Shown here: piece by piece, positions 28,468 through 28,600 of the stretch
Numbering within the stretch: the first letter of the stretch is position 1
Layout: each line of letters begins with the position of its first letter
IMG/VR virus record: IMGVR_UViG_3300042885_000259
Span: 1-28,600 of that record
Source of the DNA: a virus
Direction: 5' to 3' (one strand)
DNA length: 28,600 bases
The notes under the pieces: model-generated
Told to the model about the DNA's origin: nothing
Databases searched by the model: none
What the model saw: the letters and a program-made list of their open reading frames with translations, nothing else
Position numbers and translations under genes: made by a program

Positions 28468-28600
28468 CCCTTTGGAAACCCTTACTCTGCTCGGATTCTG
28501 CACTTCGCCGAAAAGATGACATACGAGTTGTTAAACAATTAAACTCGCTCTAAACGGCTTATTTTGCTCCTCAGAGGATTTTGTTAATTTGTGTTTTTAT
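28468..28600 (-). promoter_or_regulatory. Intergenic element, copy C: before the tail gene block
   Basis: The third copy reaches the window edge. In minus-strand sense: AAAAACACAAATT, ATAAGCCG, hairpin CGTT-TAG-AGCG (28546-28556), an extra A/T stem (TTGTTTAACAA), hairpin TCGG...CCGA (28491-28511) with GAAGTGCA in its loop, and GAGTAAGGGTTTCC then AAAGGG ending 19 bp before the ATG at 28448. Together with copies A and B it marks the head of a transcription block. There is no gene in this stretch. Confidence 0.75.

Overview
The window is part of a tailed (siphovirus-like) phage genome whose host is probably in the Bacteroidetes. Every gene I can support is on the minus strand, tightly packed, usually with 4-40 bp overlaps at stop/start junctions. 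Support for the host group: a TANNTTTG-type -7 box before the replication block, no Shine-Dalgarno sites but A-rich leaders (often AAAAAAGCAAAATG), and a DUF3127-type SSB-like protein. I see no integrase, tRNA, rRNA, CRISPR array or insertion sequence.

Read in the direction of transcription (high to low coordinates) there are three blocks, each preceded by a copy of a ~130-bp intergenic element (28468-28600, 15472-15606, 3952-4077). (1) 28448-15620, late block: a structural protein, a probable tape-measure chaperone, a 1319-aa tape measure, distal tail/hub and Cys-rich tail proteins, then holin, a membrane-anchored small protein and a murein-hydrolase-like lysis enzyme. (2) 15322-4087: a structured leader, a run of small early genes, a YqaJ/lambda-type exonuclease, a winged-helix replication initiator with an internal 11-bp iteron array (candidate origin), a RecA-fold helicase, NinG, a PD-(D/E)XK nuclease fused to an ERF annealing protein, a DUF3127 SSB-like protein, a small HTH protein, two small membrane proteins, a GP88-family Cys-cluster protein, two tandem ParB-like proteins and a TET/JBP-like 2-oxoglutarate/Fe(II) dioxygenase. 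(3) 3925-1: a stand-alone class II glutamine amidotransferase, a GNAT acetyltransferase, a helical aGPT-PPlase2/HMUDK_hel-type protein, a P-loop kinase, a 3-TM protein, the small terminase and the first 281 codons of the large terminase, which runs off the left edge. Portal and capsid genes presumably lie beyond the edges.

The most interesting content is 1509-6751: a predicted DNA-base hypermodification system. A TET/JBP-type oxygenase could hydroxylate a base (thymine or 5-methylcytosine) already in DNA. The kinase plus helical protein, here encoded as two overlapping genes split next to an A6 run, could phosphorylate the hydroxymethyl group. The amidotransferase, GNAT, GP88-like and ParB-like proteins are candidate nitrogen-donor, acylating, radical/iron-sulfur and nucleotide-dependent or targeting steps. 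No thymidylate-synthase-like hydroxymethylase is present in the window, which fits oxidation in the polymer. This pathway is inference from domain content; the product is unknown.

Seven genes or corrected gene starts are easy to miss here: the edge-truncated terminase, 11715-11858, 12144-12317, 14723-14875, 6973-7080, and the shortened starts at 6976 and 14176.
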